From Chloroflexota bacterium (GTDB taxonomy: Bacteria; Chloroflexota; Anaerolineae; B4-G1), in assembly GCA_024232355.1 (NCBI GenBank), contig JAAEPW010000758.1:1-18611 (forward strand): a stretch of DNA of 18,611 nucleotides. Reading direction: 5' to 3'. Shown here piece by piece: positions 14,465-18,611 of the stretch (the first letter of the stretch is position 1; each line of letters begins with the position of its first letter). A program made the position numbers and the translations under genes. Under the pieces are notes generated by a model. That model saw only the letters and a program-made list of their open reading frames with translations. It searched no databases and was not told the origin of the DNA.

Positions 14465-17400
14465 ATGAAACCAACACTTGTCTTTGATGCCGACGATACC
14501 CTTTGGGAAAACGAGGCATATTATCAACAGTGCGCCACCGAGTTCGGAGAACTGATGGCGACGCTGGGGCTGGATCCAAAAGAGGCCAAGCACACGTTGG
14601 ACGACGTCGAGCGTGTGCGCGTCCGCCTGACCGGCTATGGACCAGTCCAGTTTATCGAGAACATGGTCATCACCTACCAGCAGTTGTGCGAGCAGCACGG
14701 GCTGCCTGTTACTAAAGAGATAGCGGATGGGGTTAGAGAGATCGGTCAAGTGGTGATGGATTTCCCCATTGTGCTGCTCGACGGCGTGGAGGATACTCTG
14801 ACCCGATTCAATGGGCACTATCGCCTGCTGCTGCTGACCAAGGGAGACCAAAAAATCCAAGAGGAAAAGGTGACCCGGTCTGGCTTGGCGCACTTTTTCG
14901 ATGGCGTGCACGTGGTGCCGGAAAAAGACGCGCAGGTGTTCCGCAACCTGGTGGCCGAGTATGGCTTGGAACCGGAGCGGACGTGGATGATCGGCAACAG
15001 CCCGCGCTCAGACATCAACCCCGCGCTGGAAGCGGGTATCGGCGCTGTGCATATCCCCCACGCGACCACATGGGTTTTGGAACGACAAGAAATCGCAACA
15101 TCTGAGCGGGTCGTCATTTTGGATAACTTTGGGGAACTGGTGTCCTTATTTCTCAATGGTGAACAAGAGGTAGAACGAATGACTGAATACAAGATACGTC
15201 CCTACATGCCTGCCGACAATGCCCGTCTGGCCGTGATGTGGAACGAAAGTGATGATCAATGGCCAGGCACGTTCACCCAAGGTGTGCCGATGACCGAGGA
15301 TTTCGTGCGGGAATGGATGGATGAAGAAGTTTGCCTGATTCGTTTTGTGATCGACTCGGAGGCGGATGGCAGCATCGTCGGTTTCGGCTCGCTCTGGGAA
15401 ACGGTGGGGCAAACGGATGGCTGCCACGTGGAGATGCTCAACGTCCACCCGGCCCACCAAAAGCGCAGCTTGGCCCGCCGTATGCTGACCCGGATGGTGG
15501 ATTATGCTGCCGACCACGACTACCGCCGGATGACGATCGAAACTTGGCCGGGCAACCTCAAGTCGGTGCCGCTTTATAAAAAAGTGGGCTTTTTCTGGAC
15601 TCCAGACACTACCGTCTATATGGAAAACTATATCCCCGCCATCCGCCAGTTGGCCGTTGCCCAACGGTTCTTTGAGCGGCACGACTGGTATGCTACCTTT
15701 CGGCGCGAACTTGAGCAAGTGGAGGACGACCAGCGTCACCCGGCCACGGGCGATACAAAGGTCTATGCCTTTCGCTGGGAAGCGGACGGCGAGTACCTGG
15801 AGGCGGTGGTGGATCGCCTGGGGCAATCACTCGCCGGTCTGGAGACGGCGGATTTTAGTGCGCACACTATCGTGGACGAGAGCGAACCGGCGCAGGGGAT
15901 CACCTATCCAGTGCGCTGGAAGGTCGTCAACAAAAAAGATGAGCCGGTGGACGTCTCGGTGCTGGCTGAAGGGCAAACTGGCATCAAACTGAATCACCGC
16001 TCGTCGTTCACGCTGGCTGCCGGGGGGAAGCGCGTCGTCGAGGCGACGTTTACCTGCGCGGCAGACGCGCCGCGCCTTGATGACGACAAATTCAAAGCAG
16101 CACCTCAGATCAAGACCACCCTCGTCGTCGGCGGCGAGGTGGTGAAACTGGGCACCGGTCTGCGCTACCGTCCGGCGGTAGAGATCAGCGCCGAGCCCGA
16201 GTTCCCCTCGTTGCTGCCCGGCGAGCCCAAGACGGTGCATCTGCAACTGCGAAACCGCGCCGGACGCCCGTTGAGCGGCACGGTGAGCGTGTCGCCGCAA
16301 GAGGGGCTGACGACCGATTGGCTGTCCCAAGAGTTCGAAGCCGAGGACAAGGACTATGTCGGCTTGCCGCTGACGGTGACTTGTGACCAAGCAGGGACCG
16401 TCCCGCTGCTCGTCTCGACGACTTTTGCCGATGCGGGCCGCCAGATCACAACCAACCCCCAGCGTATCCCGCTGTTGGTCACGCCCCTGGGCGGTGTCTC
16501 GGCGGACCAGGGCACGGACAAGATCGTCGTCGAAAACGATTTTTTCCAATTGACCTGCCGGACCAAGGGGGGAATCTGCCACGTGGAAAACAAGGCGCGC
16601 CAGGCGCGCGACGCGATCATCGCAGAAGAGGTCGGCCCGCCCTTTGAGCCTCGGGAACTCCAAGAGAGACAATACGGCCTGGCGCTGAAGCGTGGGCAGG
16701 GCTGGGCCAAGGCGACGGTAACGGTCAAGTCGGACCGTTTCCCTGGCCTGACCATTGCCCGCGAGATCACGGTCACCGGATCGCCACTGATGCAAGTGCG
16801 CTACCAGGTGACGAATGATGCAGCTACGCCGTCCACATTCAAGCTCAGTCCGCGCCTGCGGTTCGTCGGGAAAGATGTGAGTCACGTCGCGCTACCGCGC
16901 AAAGAGCGAGTGGTGATCGAGCGCATGGCCGAGTTTCCGGTTGCGAAAGGCGATATGCCCAAAAAGCCAGAGCTTTTGGCCGAGCAATGGATGGCATTCA
17001 CGCGTGACGGTCAGGTAGCCGGTGTTGTGTGGAATGGGGATCTGGAAAAGCACGAATTCTGGTGGGAGCGTCTGTTTCTTTTCTTTTCCGAGCGCACGCT
17101 AGAACCTCAAAGCGCGACCAATATCGGGCCGCTCTATGTCTATGCCGGGCCGGGCGATTGGCGTGACGTGCGCCGCGTCTGGCAGCGAACAGTGGGCGCA
17201 GTGCCGCAACAGCCTGAGATCGTGCCAGAGCCGGATCGCCCGCACGCCTTTGGTGTGTCGCCCGCGCCGCTGGTGACGTTGAACGGCCAGATCGAGGCAA
17301 GCCTCTACGCTAACAGCATCCGCAAGCGCGAGATGCAAGGACGCATTGTCATCGAGCTGCCGTCGGGTTGGACGGTGGATCAAGCCGAGTTCCCGATAGA

Positions 17401-18352
17401 GAGCCTGACTTGCAAAAAGCCATTGGCAGAGACGCTGCGACTGACAGCGACCGATAAGCGAATCGGCGCCGCCGGCGGTCAACTGCGGATAGAGGGTAAC
17501 CAGTTCGACGAGATTCGTCCCTTCACCATGGTTCGTCTTGGCGATGAACGGGCAGCAGTGCGGGTCGAGGAGATGCAAGAATCCGAGCAGCCGCTCTGGG
17601 TCGTCGACAACGGACACAGCGCCTGGACGGTCGCCCCGGCCTATCACGGCGGCGTCACTACCTGGCGCGAGGCTGACAGCGACGTCAACCATCTAATGAC
17701 GGCCTTTCCCGAAAGCGGCAAACGGGGGTGGCTCAAACCATGGTTCGGCGGCATCTGGCCCATCATCACACCGGTGGGTGACGACGAAGACATCTGGCCT
17801 GGCAAACTGCACGAGGAGACATTCACCGCGGCACCGCTCGAGCGTGCCGACGCGCGCGGAATCCCTTGGCGCGGTGTGCAGGTGGCGGCTTCTATCAAGC
17901 GCGAGGGCTTTGAAGGGCTCCGTGCCGAGGTCGCCTACCTGACCGTGGGAGGCAGTAACATACTAAAGGTAGTTTACCGGCTGGTCAATGAGACGAGCGT
18001 TTACCGGCGCTATACGCAAGGCTTGTTGACTTTCTGCCAGACAGATGGACGGCACCAGGACACAATCCTGTACGGGGAAGGCTACCAGCGCAAGAGCACG
18101 GCGCAGATGGCCTTTTCAAAGGTCGGAGCCTGGGGAGCGGCCGTCAATCCAGCAACCGGCCGGGCGGCGGTGATGGTCGGTGCTTCGGGGAAAAAGCGAA
18201 TGGAGCTGAGCGACTGGGGTGTGGACGGTGGTCATCTGATGTTTTACAACACCATCACACTGAAACCCCACAGCAGCCACGAGATGGTGGCCTACCTGGC
18301 CCTGGCCGAATCGCTGGAGGAGGCAGAACGATATGGCAGTATTGCGCTCTGA
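14465..18352 (+). CDS. HAD hydrolase - GNAT - beta-sandwich (mutarotase-like) fusion protein
   Basis: 1295 residues, start ATG with AAGGAGAG upstream, no signal peptide, so cytoplasmic. Residues 1-235 are a HAD-superfamily phosphatase-type domain with all motifs: D8-A-D10-D-T, T125 in LLLTKGD, K154 in PEKD, and D183 in GNSPRSD. Residues about 239-395 are a GNAT domain (NVHPAHQKRSLARRML, with Ser for the loop Gly; LYKKVGF). From about 460 to the end are beta-rich modules: Ig-like segments (463-565, 569-675 and 927-1030) and two regions resembling the galactose-mutarotase beta-supersandwich (about 685-910, opening VENDFFQLTC-x-TKGGI; and 1035-1295 with WFGGIWPIITPVGDD), folds known from carbohydrate-active enzymes. 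Met239 has its own AAGAGG (15165-15170) eight bases upstream, a likely fossil of two fused genes or an internal start. Substrates are unknown; a phosphorylated sugar or amino-sugar is a guess from the domains. Confidence 0.88.
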   Translation: MKPTLVFDADDTLWENEAYYQQCATEFGELMATLGLDPKEAKHTLDDVERVRVRLTGYGPVQFIENMVITYQQLCEQHGLPVTKEIADGVREIGQVVMDFPIVLLDGVEDTLTRFNGHYRLLLLTKGDQKIQEEKVTRSGLAHFFDGVHVVPEKDAQVFRNLVAEYGLEPERTWMIGNSPRSDINPALEAGIGAVHIPHATTWVLERQEIATSERVVILDNFGELVSLFLNGEQEVERMTEYKIRPYMPADNARLAVMWNESDDQWPGTFTQGVPMTEDFVREWMDEEVCLIRFVIDSEADGSIVGFGSLWETVGQTDGCHVEMLNVHPAHQKRSLARRMLTRMVDYAADHDYRRMTIETWPGNLKSVPLYKKVGFFWTPDTTVYMENYIPAIRQLAVAQRFFERHDWYATFRRELEQVEDDQRHPATGDTKVYAFRWEADGEYLEAVVDRLGQSLAGLETADFSAHTIVDESEPAQGITYPVRWKVVNKKDEPVDVSVLAEGQTGIKLNHRSSFTLAAGGKRVVEATFTCAADAPRLDDDKFKAAPQIKTTLVVGGEVVKLGTGLRYRPAVEISAEPEFPSLLPGEPKTVHLQLRNRAGRPLSGTVSVSPQEGLTTDWLSQEFEAEDKDYVGLPLTVTCDQAGTVPLLVSTTFADAGRQITTNPQRIPLLVTPLGGVSADQGTDKIVVENDFFQLTCRTKGGICHVENKARQARDAIIAEEVGPPFEPRELQERQYGLALKRGQGWAKATVTVKSDRFPGLTIAREITVTGSPLMQVRYQVTNDAATPSTFKLSPRLRFVGKDVSHVALPRKERVVIERMAEFPVAKGDMPKKPELLAEQWMAFTRDGQVAGVVWNGDLEKHEFWWERLFLFFSERTLEPQSATNIGPLYVYAGPGDWRDVRRVWQRTVGAVPQQPEIVPEPDRPHAFGVSPAPLVTLNGQIEASLYANSIRKREMQGRIVIELPSGWTVDQAEFPIESLTCKKPLAETLRLTATDKRIGAAGGQLRIEGNQFDEIRPFTMVRLGDERAAVRVEEMQESEQPLWVVDNGHSAWTVAPAYHGGVTTWREADSDVNHLMTAFPESGKRGWLKPWFGGIWPIITPVGDDEDIWPGKLHEETFTAAPLERADARGIPWRGVQVAASIKREGFEGLRAEVAYLTVGGSNILKVVYRLVNETSVYRRYTQGLLTFCQTDGRHQDTILYGEGYQRKSTAQMAFSKVGAWGAAVNPATGRAAVMVGASGKKRMELSDWGVDGGHLMFYNTITLKPHSSHEMVAYLALAESLEEAERYGSIAL

Positions 18353-18464
18353 CGAAGATTGCAGAGGTTCTGGTTTGACGAGTAAGAATTAATGTTCAAT
18401 GCTTCAACAAGTTAGAACACGGATTCCAGGATGTCAACGGATAGTTGATTTCACAGAAAACAAA
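18353..18464. other. Intergenic region after the fusion gene, no gene seen
   Basis: AT-rich stretch with no convincing ORF, RNA gene or plus-strand terminator. Confidence 0.5.
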
Positions 18465-18496
18465 AGCTTCCGCTGGACTGTGGTCCAGCGGAAGCT
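18453..18496 (-). terminator. Intrinsic terminator, minus strand (gene outside window)
   Basis: A perfect 14-bp stem (18465-18478 with 18483-18496) with a 4-nt loop. On the minus strand it is followed by TTTTGTTTTCTG; on the plus strand by CAGGGCTGA, which has no U-run. It therefore probably ends a minus-strand gene lying to the right of the window, convergent with the HAD-GNAT fusion, though it may also stop plus-strand transcription less efficiently. Confidence 0.7.
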
Positions 18497-18611
18497 CAGG
18501 GCTGATCAATCGATCCGAGGGGCACAAGGTACAACAGGGAGTCCGACTTGAGGAATTAACAATTAAACATCTAGATATGCCCAGGTTCGGGGCAGATGCT
18601 GAAATGTAGGG

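Noticed and set aside
15827..16885. 352-codon minus-strand open frame in the HAD-GNAT gene
   Set aside because: Arginine-rich shadow of a high-GC gene without a Shine-Dalgarno site or family resemblance.
18405..18611. Open minus-strand frame running off the right edge
   Set aside because: It crosses the terminator hairpin, has no protein-like composition and only part of it is in the window; most likely chance.

Overview
The window looks like accessory chromosome of a bacterium of the Chloroflexota (Anaerolineae or Caldilineae type). The pointers are a giant secreted beta-helix protein ending in a short YLPLVVRN-like tail (a C-terminus I associate with secreted proteins of that phylum), two-domain GNAT acetyltransferases of MshD-like build, and intergenic hairpin clusters. 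This placement is inference; the window has no rRNA, tRNA or housekeeping marker.

Layout: (1) 227-6433 (+), a 2068-residue secreted protein with three beta-helix modules, DUF11-type repeats and four tandem-95/cadherin-like repeats, closed by an intrinsic terminator. (2) 6574-7676 (-), a two-gene thioredoxin operon with a 4-nt ATGA overlap. Its first gene has one dead and one active thioredoxin domain. Its second gene was split by an in-frame UGA; read through, it gives a membrane-anchored thioredoxin with a U-T-P-C active site, and a perfect 8-bp hairpin with a GUG loop begins 19 nt after the UGA (loop at +28). This is a strong candidate selenoprotein and the most notable item here. (3) 7704-8237, a regulatory intergenic region: a ~130-bp MITE-like palindrome flanked by 11-bp direct repeats, a near-consensus sigma-70 promoter, a 29-codon leader ORF and two consecutive strong intrinsic terminators.

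(4) 8238-13370 (+), five tandem paralogous double-GNAT genes, tightly spaced and all with Shine-Dalgarno sites. They are followed by an 80-residue ABC-transporter ATPase remnant (13357-13599) lacking Walker A and everything after it. (5) 13662-14231 (+), a SnoaL/NTF2-like protein. (6) 14285-14402, a cluster of four hairpins. (7) 14465-18352 (+), a 1295-residue fusion of HAD phosphatase, GNAT and a long beta-sandwich tail resembling galactose-mutarotase folds. The right edge holds a hairpin oriented as a terminator for a minus-strand gene outside the window.

The plus-strand genes from 8004 to 18352 are co-directional and mostly tightly spaced. The only strong promoter I see for them lies upstream of the leader ORF, so expression of the acetyltransferase array may depend on read-through of the two terminators. 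The substrates of the GNATs and of the HAD-GNAT fusion cannot be read from the sequence.
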